Shown here piece after piece: positions 9,453 to 21,606 of a stretch of DNA of 64,000 bases. Source of the DNA: Melastoma dodecandrum. Taxonomy: Eukaryota > Streptophyta > Magnoliopsida > Myrtales > Melastomataceae. How positions within the stretch are numbered: position 1 is the first letter of the stretch; the number at the start of each line of letters is the position of its first letter. The notes under the pieces are model-generated. The model searched no databases. It worked only from the letters and a program-made list of their open reading frames with translations, and was not told the origin of the DNA. Where the stretch lies: NCBI GenBank assembly GCA_029817715.1, contig JARUPY010000079.1, forward strand, positions 2,480,001 through 2,544,000, given 5' to 3'. A program made the translations under genes and the position numbers.

Positions 9453-12097
9453 CTAAAGATCAATAACACGAGATAGCTTCTGAATCCGATTTAATAGGAA
9501 GTCACCTTGCTTGATGGTGGCCTGGTAAAGGGCATTCTTTGCATCCGGCCGGTTAGTTTCAAGAACGCCGGCAACTTTGTCGATCTTGCAGTGAAGCTTC
9601 CCGGCAGCGATGAACCGCGACAGCTCGCTGGAAAGAAGTATGCGGATAACGTTAAATGGGTGCCTAGGAGTGAAACCATAGCCCAAAGGAGGCAAGCAAT
9701 CATTAAAAACGGACCACCGATGACGGAATCAGATGACTTACACATCGATGAACTCGACCGTTACTCCAAATGCCTTTGCCATAGCTTCGATGGTGACACT
9801 CTTATAGGACTCCAAGAACTGGGAATATACCACCATTCTGACTTCCCGCATGTAATAACGGAAATGAGGGTGTAGGTAACGGTCAAACTTTACTTGCTCA
9901 GTGAGGCCAGCTGCGAAAGAAACCGATGCCCGAGATAAAACAGTGAATTCATGGTGGCAAAAACAATTTATAGAGTTAAAACAGAATGTCATTCCAAACA
10001 TTTTCCATAAGAGACTGGCAGGCGAGTTGAAGTTCTTAGAAACTGCAATGTAATTAAAACAAAAACTCTACTCACCAAAAGCGAGGAAAAACGACTTGTA
10101 TTGGCATTCATACAACGAGTTCAAGAATTCCGACAGATGTGGAACCTTTCCAATCACCGTCAAAATCTCCGGAGCATCGACAACCTGCTTACACGAATTA
10201 AAGCTGGTTATAATTCACCAAACAACTTCCACAACCCTGTGATAGAGTAACAACAAAAAAGAGTGACTGCAGAATCACACCGTACCTTCTGCTTCAAGGA
10301 GACTCTATCCAATGATATGATGCTCGTCAGGACAGTGTAAAAGATAAACGTATCATAAGGAAACAGTTCATACGTCGTGAAGGTGGAGATAGAGTCCAGA
10401 AACAGATTTGCCGCCTTCTTGAAATTACGGGTGGACAAGCAAAACAAGCCTTCATAAACTTTCAATCTGTTTTTCCTCTCCCAATCGCCTCCCTCTTCAA
10501 ACAAGCTGAGCAAATGCAATTTATAAATTTCTGAGGTTGTAACAGCTGCTACATCAGAAAACAAACTAAAACCTTTTTGGGACTTACTTCTTGGCCTTAT
10601 CAATGCTTTTGGAAATGAGATCGAAATCCATGTAGAAAAATGCAATCTGCAGTGTATGGAAAACCAAGTCCATTTTTTGGCCAACAGCAACTGTTTTGGT
10701 TTCTGTTAATTTAAGCTGATCCAATGCCTTCTCCTGAAGTAATTCAGTAGCCACGAGCATACATTAGTCTATGATAGGTGGATTCCAGAACGTAATCAAA
10801 GAGATTGCCTAATGCACACCTTATCACCAATTTTAATGAAGAACAACGACTTAGCCAAGTGAGCTTCTCTGACTTCACTTTCACCTAAATTTTCTTCAGT
10901 ATCAGCAATCCTGGTAAATGAAACAAAAACAAAAGAAAGACAACTGAAAGATTAGGAACGAAGAAGCTTACGAAACAAAACATTAGGATGATGACGGAAA
11001 AATTGCAAGATCGCACAAAAGATGTCCTCCAAATCTCACCATCAATTACTCCATAACATTACAAATATCCACATTATATTTAATATGGTTCATGATAGGC
11101 CCATGCAGGACCAGGAAAAGTACAATCAGACTGAGCAAGGATGAGATATCCCTAGATAGCCAAGCCAATTGTGTACATTGAAAATATAATTGGCTAAACA
11201 AAATACTTTCAGATTATATTGTAGTCAAGTTGGACTAAATCAGACAACTCTACTCACAGCCACTTCATCAGCCCAAAGCTAATGCACATACTTAAACAAT
11301 GACAGCTTATTAGGTTCACAAAATGGCAAAGGGACTGGAATCAATTTGTTAAGTATCCATTCCTTTTGCGATTCCTTCCTTTAGAAAAAAATCCATTCAA
11401 TTAACATTTCCTTTCCACCAACCAAATACAACCTAAGGCCAAAGGGTGTCTGGAAAATGACTGCAACAAGCTACTGTGACCAGTAAACATATTATCCAAC
11501 CAGAAGAACATGTGCAAAGCCAGGATCACCTCGCTAACAATAGTTTCCACGCCTACAACCTGAACTGCGAGCAGACATCCAAGCTTGCAACAAGAATAAC
11601 ATTCACCCCAATTTATATCCAATTAATCCCATTCCTTTCCTATCAAGTCCAAAGTCCTGTCCATCAACAATCAGACAATCCGACACCCAGCCCCTACGAA
11701 CACTTACCTCTCATCGAGCTTCGCAATTTCCTCGCCGATCTTCTTCTGCATGGACTCCAGGACACTCCTATCCATATCCAGCACCGAATCCGACGCTAGA
11801 GATTCATACAAGGTCGCCATGTCTGGATTCCCACACCAAAATCCACAAATTCGAACCTCAAATCAAGATCGACGACCTCATCCAGAGCACCAACAGCAAC
11901 AACAGATCAGACGCAACGCCTAAAAACACATCCGTACCGTCGGCGAGGATGGAGCGAAGGACCTCATCCTTGAGTCGGACCTTGTCGATGTCGGAGACAT
12001 CTTGGTGCTTCAACAGGAAGAGCTTGCGAGCGAGTATGAGGTGCTCGTGCTGCTGCGCCTCGTCCTCCTCCTGCTGCTGCTGCTGCTGACCTTCCAT
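9453..12097 (-). CDS. RPN7: 26S proteasome regulatory subunit RPN7 (PSMD6 homologue)
   Basis: Eight exons on the minus strand: 12097-11938, 11822-11708, 10910-10820, 10733-10588, 10505-10286, 10184-10076, 9910-9742, 9627-9453. All phases agree and give 394 residues, close to the usual 387 or so in plants. RPN7 is a lid subunit of the 19S regulatory particle and helps position the deubiquitinase RPN11. Recognisable segments in order: an N-terminal glutamine-rich [16 protein letters not shown]; helical repeats with '[20 protein letters not shown]' and '[20 protein letters not shown]'; then a C-terminal PCI domain with '[16 protein letters not shown]', [16 protein letters not shown] and the family tail [10 protein letters not shown]. 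The poly-Gln start is a CTG/TGC-rich run on the plus strand (12068-12089) and may vary in length. Nothing suggests loss of function. Confidence 0.97.
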
Positions 12098-13252
12098 CGA
12101 CGTCCCCGCTGTATCGACCGATCGGAGTTTAGGTTTTTCCCGACGACTGTGGGGGACTTTTGCTCGAGGAAGGAGAAGAAGAGCGTGTACGGAAACGGAG
12201 ACGGAAGCCCGGCCCAGTTAATATGGGCTTTATCAAGCCCATTCTTGAGATATTGGCCCGGGCCGCTCGCTTTTGCATGTGAAAGTCACTCCACTTGTAA
12301 AAAAAAAAATTTAATATATATAATATCTTATTTCATATATCATATTACATTTTCTCCCCTTTGGATTGGGTCTTCGGCATCACTCCATCGTAAGCTAGCC
12401 CTTGTCATATTCTCCTAATCATGTTCGTTTGTTCCAAACAAGGCACACGACGACCTGCTACTGAACGAAGCTTTGATCGACCTGCTACCGGCATGACGCC
12501 GACCGACCGGTGCCTTATTTATCCAGCACACCTCGTCCTGTTTGCTGAATGTTTAGGCGCATGGAGGGCCGATGCGCCCCTGAGTTGTTCAAACGAGCAT
12601 ATCAGGCATCTGCTCGCTGTTTGCATTGAGGGCCGGAGTCGGACCAGAATCCGTGCCATTGCGGACCTCGCGTTTTTCTTTGACCTGCTGATTCATTCTC
12701 TCCTCGATGTCAGGAATGTCAGAACGTCGAATGAAAGAAACGGGATGTTGATCTCGAACTAGTCACGATGTTCTTCTCCTTTTATCTGTACGCAGTGGCT
12801 CCTTTCCGAGAGGAATTTCCGCCGGATGTGCCATTGTCATGCAATTGGTGGTCATTCGAACAGTGAATTTGGTGGCCTCAAGTTCAAACAGCAAGCCCCA
12901 TTGCCAGAAACAAAGCGATCACTGTTCATGGAAACGTCCGACAACGATAGATTATGGACTAATCATCCTGTGATATTTAAGCAGGACGGCTGGGCGGCAT
13001 TGTTCCTGGCATGGTGTGTAACTGCCAGACGACGGCCCTTTTCATTCCATTAGAATGTATGTCCTTGTCCAACTACCAGGGAAAAGGAGACGCGCCTTCT
13101 TGTCCGATCTGGCGAACTCCCTATGCAAAATCCCTCACTATGGAGAAGTTCAAGACCGATTCTCGTCAGTATAAAACGGTCATTTCCCTCCTTCCTCACA
13201 TGAACGTGTTACCCGATTCGAGCAATCGATCTTCCGAGTTAACCTAGCACCC
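12098..13252. other. Intergenic DNA between divergent genes
   Basis: Holds the presumed promoters of RPN7 (left) and the transporter (right). A short A tract at 12299-12309 is followed by AT-rich DNA. Plus-strand open frames at 12421-12762 and 12826-13247 show no domain or codon pattern I recognise. Confidence 0.6.
12209..12272. promoter_or_regulatory. TGGGCY/GGCCC promoter motifs upstream of RPN7
   Basis: GGCCCA, TGGGCT, AGCCCA and TTGGCCCGGGCC fall 110-175 bp upstream of the RPN7 start. Site-II motifs of this kind are common in promoters of plant housekeeping genes, including proteasome and ribosome genes. Assignment is by motif and position. Confidence 0.45.
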
Positions 13253-15534
13253 ATGGTAATTCCGTCTTGCCTCACATTCCGGTGGTTCATGTCGCATACA
13301 TCTTTCAGGTCCTGTAATTCATACTGTGTAATATCGCAGGCGGAAAATGGAGAAGTTATTATTCCACTAGACTTGGCCTACGACCATGTGACAAACTCAA
13401 AACAAGGCGGACTCCGGGCTACCCTTTTCGTCTTTGGTGAGTCGCACAAATATGGATTTCAATGGCACCCCCTTTTATCGTTACAATGGATTTCTGAAAT
13501 GTGCATCGCGCAAATGATTTGTCGCAGCTATGATCTTCTTCGACAACATAGGTTTCGTGGCTAATATGATGAGCATAGTCCTTTACCTCATGTTTGTCAT
13601 TAAGTTCGATGTCTCCGGCTCCGCCACCACCACCACAAACTTCCTAGGCACCACCTTCTTGGTAACCATCATCGGAGGTTTCGTGTCTGATCTCTACATG
13701 ACCAGACTGAACACGACGCTTCTCTCTGGCCTACTCGAGTTACTGGTAAATAAAATCCCCCTTCCTAGAAAGAAATTTCCTTCATTCTTCCAGTTACTTG
13801 AAAACGGCAGGTTTTTATGTTTGATATGCGATGTAATTCCAGGGATATGCGTTGCTCATCGTCCAGTCCGATAACATGAAACTTCAACCACAATCGTGCA
13901 TGCAATCGAGCTGCGTGCACGGCTTGAAAGCCCTCCTCTTCTACGCATCATTGTGCTTGGTTGGTCTCGGAGGGGGAGGCATCAGGGGCTCGGCACCTGC
14001 CCTTGGAGCAGATCAGTTCGACCCCAAAAATCCCCGAGAAGGAAAGCAAATCGCCAGCTACTTCAATTGGTACTTGCTGAGCACGACCCTCGGCGCGACC
14101 ATTGGGGTCACATTCATTGTGTACCTCAGCACTGAAATCAGATGGGCCATCGGATATGGTGTCTCGATGGGATGCTGTGTGATTGGCCTTGTATTTGTAG
14201 CATGCGGAAAGCCCTTTTATCGGGTCCGCAAACCAGGAGAAAGTCCCCTGCTGAGAGTCTTTGAGGTTGGCCGATCTGATATCTCGACGCACTTCCTCGA
14301 ACCATATTCTCGCTGGAGTAATCTTTCCCAGCTTGATACCTGATTTGCCTTACTTGCAGGTTCTTGTGGCTGCGGTGATGAACTGGAAATCCAAATTGCC
14401 CGAAAACTCTGATCTATTACACGAGATCCATGACCGTAAGTTGGTTCGGCAAGCAGAGCTGATTCCTCACACTGCTCAGTTCAGGTAAGCATATCATTTG
14501 AATGCTCGATCTTTGGTCAAATAGTGATGCGTTTCCGACCTGAATTTCCCAAGTTCTACTGGATTTTGTAATGAACCAGATTTCTAGACAAGGCTGCAGT
14601 TGTTCCTGATGAATCGCAACGGAGAACGTGGAAGATCTGCACTGTGACGCAGGTCGAGGAAGTGAAGATCTTAGCAAGGATGATGCCGATCCTTCTCAGT
14701 ACGATCCTCATGAACACTTGTCTAGCACAGCTCCAGACCTTCTCGGTCCAGCAGGGCACGCTAATGGATACGAGGCTCGGGAACTTTAAGGTCCCCCCCT
14801 CGTCCATCCCGGTCATACCTCTCATCTTTATGTCGGTCCTGATACCAGCCTATGAGTTCACGGCCGTTCCGGTACTCAGGAAATTTACTGGCCATCCCAA
14901 CGGGATCACCCACCTGCAGCGGGTCGGGGTTGGGCTAGTCCTGTCGGCACTCTCTATGGCAGTCGCGGGGTTCGTAGAAGTCAAGCGCAAACACGCACTG
15001 GTTCACGACAACCACGTGATCAGCCTCTTCTGGCTGTCCTTCCACTACGCCATCTTTGGGATCGCCGACATGTTCACCTTGGTCGGCCTCCTGGAGTTCT
15101 TCTACAGTGAAGCGCCGGCAGGGATGCGGTCTCTCTCGACCTCTTTCACGTGGCTGTCGCTGTCCATCGGCTACTTCATCAACTCCCCGATCATCGACCT
15201 GGTGAACGCATCAAGCCGGAGGTCGAGCAAGACCGGGATCGGGTGGGTCGAGGGACGGGACATGAACTCGAACCACCTCGAACGGTTCTACTGGTTCCTG
15301 GCGGTCCTAAGCACGGTAAACTTCGCGAACTACCTCTTCTGGGCCAACTGGTACAAATACAAGAACCATGGGAAGACAAACACAGTGGTAGGAGACGAGG
15401 TGACGCTGCTGAGGGCGACCGGGCTGATGTCGGCAAATGGGACGCCGTACTCGGCCAGCGCGAGCGTAGTCTCCCCCAGTGTCCAGGACTCGCCGGCGGC
15501 TGTGGGCGTGAAAACCAACCAAGTAAAAGACTAA
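13253..15534 (+). CDS. NRT1/PTR family (NPF) transporter
   Basis: Six-exon model: 13253-13255 (ATG alone), 13340-13436, 13528-13745, 13843-14265, 14360-14484, 14580-15534. Phases agree and give 606 residues, normal for NPF proteins. These are 12-helix major-facilitator proteins of plasma membrane or tonoplast that move nitrate, peptides, hormones or glucosinolates with protons. Signatures: TNFLGTTFLVTIIGGFVSD (helix 2), 'GLGGGGIRGSAPALGADQFD', FNWYLLSTTLGATIGVTFIV, FRFLDKAAVVPDE, TQVEEVKILARMMPI, 'PNGITHLQRVGVGLVLSA', ADMFTLVGLLEFFY, and a final helix ending NYLFWANWYKYK. The helix-1 ExxE[R/K] proton-coupling motif is replaced by FFDNIGF. The first 84-bp intron is itself open in frame, so retention would also give a readable start. 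The substrate cannot be told from sequence, and I am unsure of the NPF subfamily. Confidence 0.92.
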
Positions 15535-16856
15535 GCTGTAATTTGTAATATCTCCTCGGATTTTACGTGTCAGATGAACGCTGTCATGACTTTGAATGCG
15601 TTTATGTATTATACTTAGAATGAATGGAAGATTTCACTTCAGTATTTTGTCAAAATCTTAAAATTTACAAAAATATAAAAATAATAAAATTTTTTAAGAT
15701 GAAATAAAAGGTAAAAAAAGCCCTCACAAAAAATTTAATACCCATATTGAAATAACATCGAAATTTATATTCCAATTCGTCCTGTTTGTGTTTGACCGAA
15801 CTGAATTGATATTATTCTAAGATTTTATTTCAGACCCCGCAAATAAATATTCCAATGCTAATATATAAATAGGAAATTCGTGTATAAATTTCGGTTCCGG
15901 TTGAATAAATGTTTCACTCACGCGACTGAATTAGTATTAAAGTCTAATTAAGTATTTTCAATTTATTTTCATAATTCATCGGTGGTAGTAATTTATCCAA
16001 AAATAGATATTAATGTTGCTCTGACTCAAATACGAATTCAAAACAGAACTTGTGTTTGGTATAAGGATTCGATTATAGAATGAAATGAATTATTAATCTT
16101 ATTTATTTCTTTTTCTTATCATTTTTTTTTCATTCCTTTCTTTTTTATTCCATTACATTTTCTAAGTTTTAAAGAGAAGTGAAACAAAAAGAAACGGAAG
16201 AAATGGTCATTCTCTCCCTCGTTACGGGGAATATTTGTGCCATTGCCCATTCCATTCTCTTACCTTTCTCCCCTTCTTCTTAACTAAACACTGTCATTCT
16301 TTTAAATCACTATGTTTTTTTCTCACTTCCCTTCTCATTCCATCCAGATATCCTGGAAGTAAGAGGTTTCTGCAAAGACAGATGACGCAACAAAAACCAA
16401 ATCTGAACTGCCTTCTGTAGTGGATATTTTGGTCCTTCTGCGTCTGCGGCGGGTTTTACGGAGTCATATTCCGAAAAATCATATATGTAACTCAAAAGGT
16501 AGGCATGCATGTAAAGAAAAGCTTTCGTCCAAAGAGTATAATAGAGTCAGAAAATAATAATACCCAAAAACATCTCACGATGATGCGTGCCACAATGAAC
16601 GGGGGGTGATCTTGACGTGAGGATCAACCATATGAAGCTTCTTCGTCAAACTTCAACCAGAAACCCTTTCTCCTCTACTTCTAAGTTGGAACTCTCTTTT
16701 TTCTTTCTATAGTGTTCTACACTCTATGGAAGCTCTTGCTTACCCTCACCCAATCTGACTTGCAGAGCAATCTTCCTAATTATTAATTGTCCTTGTGTGC
16801 TTTGTGCCCACATGGGCTTGAATAGACTTAACATTTCTTTAAATCCCGTTTTACAG
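15535..16856. other. AT-rich intergenic DNA, no gene seen
   Basis: 3' flank of the transporter gene, then AT-rich DNA with T tracts around 16110-16170. Short open frames here lack domain signal. The last bases ('TTTAAATCCCGTTTTACAG') act as a splice-acceptor-like lead-in to the Aux/IAA exon relic. Confidence 0.6.
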
Positions 16857-16914
16857 GATGTTCAAGGTAACAACTACCAAGAGGTTGATGATCACAACAG
16901 CAAACAGGTGCTAA
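16857..16914 (+). pseudogene. Lone last exon of an Aux/IAA gene
   Basis: After a TTTTACAG acceptor the exon reads, in phase 2, E-MFKVTTTKRLMITTANRC-stop. It lines up with the last exon of the Aux/IAA gene at 36806-36860 ([22 protein letters not shown]), in splice phase, length and sequence. I found no domain III or domain IV exon upstream within 2 kb. It is therefore an orphan exon: a decayed duplicate or a captured fragment. Confidence 0.65.
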
Positions 16915-17792
16915 AAGGGGGCCCCGAGTCGCTTATCCACCGCTGTATTCACGGGAGTTCAACCTCTTACTATGTTGGTGTCCTGTTCTTATCACGACAA
17001 TGCGAAAACCAATGAGGAGACCGCGAACCCGACCAATGAATTCGATGTGCTTGAAACTTCTGCAAGTGTGAAATGATTGAGTTATTAGCACAACTATTAG
17101 GGCTAGTGACTCGGACATTTTACTTGGGTGGGTTCTGCAGCTATTCCCCGCCTCTGCAAAACCAGGAAAAATCAAATGCACCCATGCCCTTCCACACCGC
17201 GGTTTCAAACACAAACGATCACGTCTTAAATTAGAATGGCACGATAGGGATGTTAATTCGTAATGTCGTATCCCATATGGGTTCGTATCTTAAACTTCTC
17301 AATACGTTACCCAACTCATTTATGTAATCGTGTCAAATATTAAAAATCAAAACAAGACGGTTGCTAAATGTCATATAATAATAATTAAGAGATTTTATTT
17401 TAAAAATAATAAATAATAATCATAAAAGACATTATTTAATTTAGATATTCATATAATATGATTAATTATATTAATTTGACGTAATGGTTTTTTATACGAA
17501 TCTTTATTACTAAAAAAATTAAATAATTATAAAAATTAAGCATTTGAATTTTTCAGTAAAATTAAATAAAAATTTTTGCGAGTTCCAAACCATAAAAACA
17601 AATACAAAACATATATTTATGTAATATGCCAACATTTTCATAAATAAGATTTTATGATAAAAATTAACCGGGTATATAAATGGGTTAATATTAAAAAGCA
17701 AACCTAAACACAAATATTTTCGTGTATAAATGGGTTAAACACGTTTAAATCCAAAACACAATTAACTTAAATATAAAATTATTTTAAACCAT
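16915..17792. other. AT-rich intergenic DNA, no gene seen
   Basis: From 17250 the sequence is very AT-rich, with runs of TAATAATAA and TATATAAATGGGTTAA (the last word occurs twice, near 17670 and 17725). No supported coding sequence. Confidence 0.6.
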
Positions 17793-18921
17793 TGTTCGGG
17801 TCGAAAACGGATCACGTCGGAAATATTTGGCAATAATACTCACATGGTTTGTAGATGTGGTCGTCAGTAAGTAAATAAAATAGATTGAATTAAATATGCG
17901 AAGTCTTACAATAAAAATAAGGTGCTTACAGCCATAAAAATAAAGCAAGGACGGTGGTGCAACGTCGTAGACTTCTTATGGGCGCTGCAGACTAAGAGGC
18001 GAGGTCGTAGACTTGCCGTTGAATGCTGCAGTCTTGCAAATCTGGATGATGGGGGCGTCGTAGACTTAGCACTGGGCGCTGTGGATTTGTGAATCTGGGC
18101 GACGACATCGTAGACTTGATAACAGAGCGCTGTAGACTTGCGACTCTGGATGGTGGAAACTGGTCGCTATGGCTTGATGAATGGAGTGTGGCCGTGAATG
18201 ATGGCGGATGTGGATACCAAGGCTACGGTTGCTCACCCTGGTGGAGGAGTCGAAGGCGGAGCTGTTTTGCCGAGACTACGGTGGCTCGTCCTGGCGGTGG
18301 AATGCTGGCGGGAACTTGTTACCAGAGTTACAGTTGCTCACTCTGGTGGTGGAAGTGAAGGCCGAGTTTGGCTGTCGGAGCTACGATTGCTCACTCTGAA
18401 GGTGGAAGTGAAGGCGGAGTTTGACTGTCGGATCTACGGTTGCTCACTCTGACGGTGGTAATGATGACCAATGAAACCTTAAGAGTTTCGCCCAGGCCGG
18501 AGGATCCTAACAACTAAGAGGTGACGAGCAAATAAAGCTTCTGTTGGCTGAATTGATCGTGAATTTTCCAAGGAAAGACCTTTTATACCCGGTCTGTTAC
18601 GACCTCTGAAGATCCTCTAATTTAAACCACCCCTGCAGATCTCAGAGTCAACAAACTATCCTCTAAGACATGCCACTCATGCGGACGTGGGTTGTAGACT
18701 TCACTGATTTCAGAGTTAATAAACCGTCCTTTGAGACGTGTGATCCGTGCACACGTGGGCCGTAGACTCCCACTGATCTCGGGGTTACTAATCAGTCATG
18801 TAGTTCGTGTAGATTGGGATTATAGGCTTGGTGCGAGCGTCCCGTCTTTTCTCTCATGGGCGCCGCGTCCTACTGTGGGCTTTGTCAGAGAATAGGCCCA
18901 AAATAATCCATCATGTCTACA
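17793..18921 (-). mobile_element. Solo LTR of a gypsy element, minus orientation
   Basis: 1129 bp with TG...CA ends (minus strand TGTAGACATGATGG ... CCGAACA), flanked by a perfect 5-bp duplication ACCAT at 17788-17792 and 18922-18926. It is the reverse complement of the LTR at 21607-22687: both share the 'GACATGATGG' start, a segment naming CTCTCATGGGCGC on one strand, and the GATCCGTTTTCGA/GATCCGTTTCGA end. No internal gag-pol remains, so it formed by LTR-LTR recombination. The open frames in it (18089-18452) are repeat by-products. Confidence 0.9.
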
Positions 18922-18926
18922 ACCAT

Positions 18927-21601
18927 GTCTCAAAGTCTCGGTACTTATATCAAAATATACAAAAAGTAGAAATGGCTTATTCCCATTATGAGTTTGCCTT
19001 TAATACGGTCAACGGATATGCATTGAAGAAATAATATAAAAATATTAGTTTAATAAAAAAAAAGATGCCCAAGACAAAAACAAAAAATAAAGAGTGAATG
19101 AATTAAAAGTACATTTATACTATCGAATCGAAATTTGTTAGCCTTAGCGGTGAATTAGTTTTTTCGTTCAAATACAACTTTTCGCGACAAACTCACCGAA
19201 CCCTCACAGCGGAAGGCTTAAGACAAATCGGAACACCAAGTTTTATAGTGGTTCGGTGAATACACCTACTACACTTTTCGGCCGCTTTCACTAATAACTC
19301 GTAAATAATTATTACAATGTAGAAAGTAGAACTTCTGTGGTATAAGAAAATAGTTTCTTTAACCACAGAACAGTTAGACTATCTTAACCAATGCAAGAAA
19401 CTCTCTTGCTGAGTTTAGGATGAGTCTAGGTCGAATCACAAGGAAATCAACCAGACTTGTGCGAGCATAGAACTTTGGCTGGAAGCTTAAACCTTCTGTG
19501 ACGCTGTAGCAGACTGTCCCTTCTGTGGATCGGCGAACAGATTCGATGACACTTTCTTCATGTGTTTGGACGCCTCTGATGTACTTCTCTTTTTGTATTT
19601 TTGGTTTAATCTGTAAAACAAATAAAGATAATCCGTCTACAGTAGGTTGCAGTTCCTCACCACTTGCGCCTGCTACAGAACCTTCTCTTGGACCAGCTGC
19701 ACGCCCACCCGGCGTTACGGACAGCTTCCCTGGCCAAGTCTTTCAGATCTGTAACCACCGATGCCTACGAAATGGCTTCACCAAAGCACACCTGCTGCAA
19801 ACACACAGACAACAAAATAATCAACTATGGAAGGTTACGCCTGCTATGGACTCATTCTCTCCGACCAACCTGCACGCAATCCGACGTTACGGACAGTGTT
19901 CCGGTTGAGTCCCTCGGATCCGTAAGCACCGACGTCACCGGAGCAGCTTCAACCCGCTCAACCTGCTGTAGTTACCTCCTGTAAGAACGCTCGCCTGGAG
20001 AATTCGTCCTGCACACTCACACACACGTTAAAGCACAATAACGTTGTTGAAATGTCAAGACTTACGCTCAAAATCGACTGTTAAATTGTTAGTTAGTTTT
20101 CTCTCTTTTATAGTAGTTCCGTCCTCCTGTAATTAAAGGAAACTTATTTTACCAAATACAAAATATGATCAGATTCATTCCCTTCGTCCATCAAATGATT
20201 GGGAACGAAATTCATATGATTTTACGTCAATCAAATCATCATATCATCAGATATTACGTTATAGAAGGTTGGGTCATATTTCGTCAACAACCTTCTGTAG
20301 GAAAAGAAAATCATTTTGTTTCCAACTTAGGAAATATGATAATAGGGTCATGCAAATATCCAGTTGAGACTTCCATATTTAATTTGGTCTTATTTTGATA
20401 TTTAAATCCCCAGATAATGGACTATAGAAGGTTCGGCCAGCATAACGAGTCAACTTTCTATACAACGAAATAATCAATCAATTATCTCCAAATTGACATA
20501 ATTCATTCCATATAAGATTTTCATTATATCGGGATGAAATTGATCTGAAAACATTGTTTGAGAGTGATTTCTAAATAACCTAATCTTTTTCAAAAGGTTA
20601 TATAGAAGTTGCCAAAAATAACAAAATAATTTCCTTGATTAGGAAATATTTTATTTTTGACTTTTAAACATTTATTTTACCAGATAACTATTTAATATTA
20701 ATTCAAATAATATTCCAAAGAATATTCCCTTTTTGAATTAATAAAATAATTAAAATAATCAATAATTAATTAACAATTAATTAATTATTAAAATATCTAT
20801 TTATGAAAAATATTTTATAATCATGCCATTTGACTCTAAAATGATCATTGGAAAAGTAGAAAATATTATCGTGATATTTTTCTTTTATTAGGAAGTATAT
20901 CTACGTTACAGGAGGTTACAGCTTCTATAAAGTCATAGCAGGTCAAACCTGTTGTTTGACTCACCATCAAAATCTTATCAACAAAATCAAAACATTACTT
21001 TTTCCTATCATTGATTTCATTGTCTTTTCTTTTTCAGTTTCGATTTGGAAAATTAAATTATTCTTCTATCTAGTTGTTGTTGTGGCATGAGGCTTTTCTG
21101 GCAGGGCGTCGGAGAGAGTTGCATGATTGGACTAAAAGTAAAGGCCAATAATGAATACAATCGTGTTCGGACAGTCTGATTCGGCCGATGCTGCTGCTGC
21201 CACCGCCGGAGTCTGCTCCGAGCCCATGCACTGAGCGCCCCGAATTCAAGTGAACTGAATGATTATGTTCTTTTTCTATATATAATATGAAAATGCATAC
21301 CCAAAATAAATACAACAGGCATTCAACGCATATTAAAACTGAAACAGAACGTTTAGAAAATATAATATTTTTAACATTGCGCACATATGAATATCCTGGC
21401 CTTAAAAGCAGCTCTAATCTCCTGTCAGTTTGATCGTTTTCTTCTGTCAGCTTAGCAGGCTGCGATTGTGTTCTTGGGAGGGGAGCAATCTGCAGGAGGA
21501 GTTAAAGCAAAAGAAGAAAGACCAAGCAAATATAATGAAGAATGCGCATGGAATGTAAGATTATAACACAGAGTCCGTGGGCCTTTTCAATCGGGGCGAG
21601 C
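18927..21601. other. Gap between related LTRs, no supported gene
   Basis: 19136-20050 has moderate GC and an LTR-like look (starts TGTTAGCC, contains 'AGTGGTTCGGTGAATACACC' words), but I could not fix an end with a target duplication. 20100-21060 is AT-rich with recurring AGAAGGTT / AACCTTCT words in both orientations. On the minus strand, 21070-21545 has a stretch of open frame with acceptor-like sites but no known domain. Confidence 0.45.
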
Positions 21602-21606
21602 GATGG

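Noticed and set aside
12421..12762. 113-codon plus-strand frame upstream of the transporter
   Set aside because: No domain, unusual codon use and no splice link to the transporter exons.
18089..18452. Open frames rich in Gly, Trp, Arg
   Set aside because: They are inside the solo LTR and repeat on the other strand at 22018-22392; not genes.
19136..20983. Possible solo LTR starting TGTTAGCC and ending ATCAACA
   Set aside because: Flanking 5-mers AAATT and AAATC do not match perfectly and no second copy is in the window.
21070..21545. Possible small secreted or arabinogalactan-type gene on the minus strand
   Set aside because: Some acceptor-like sites and an Ala-rich stretch, but no signal peptide plus anchor arrangement could be joined.
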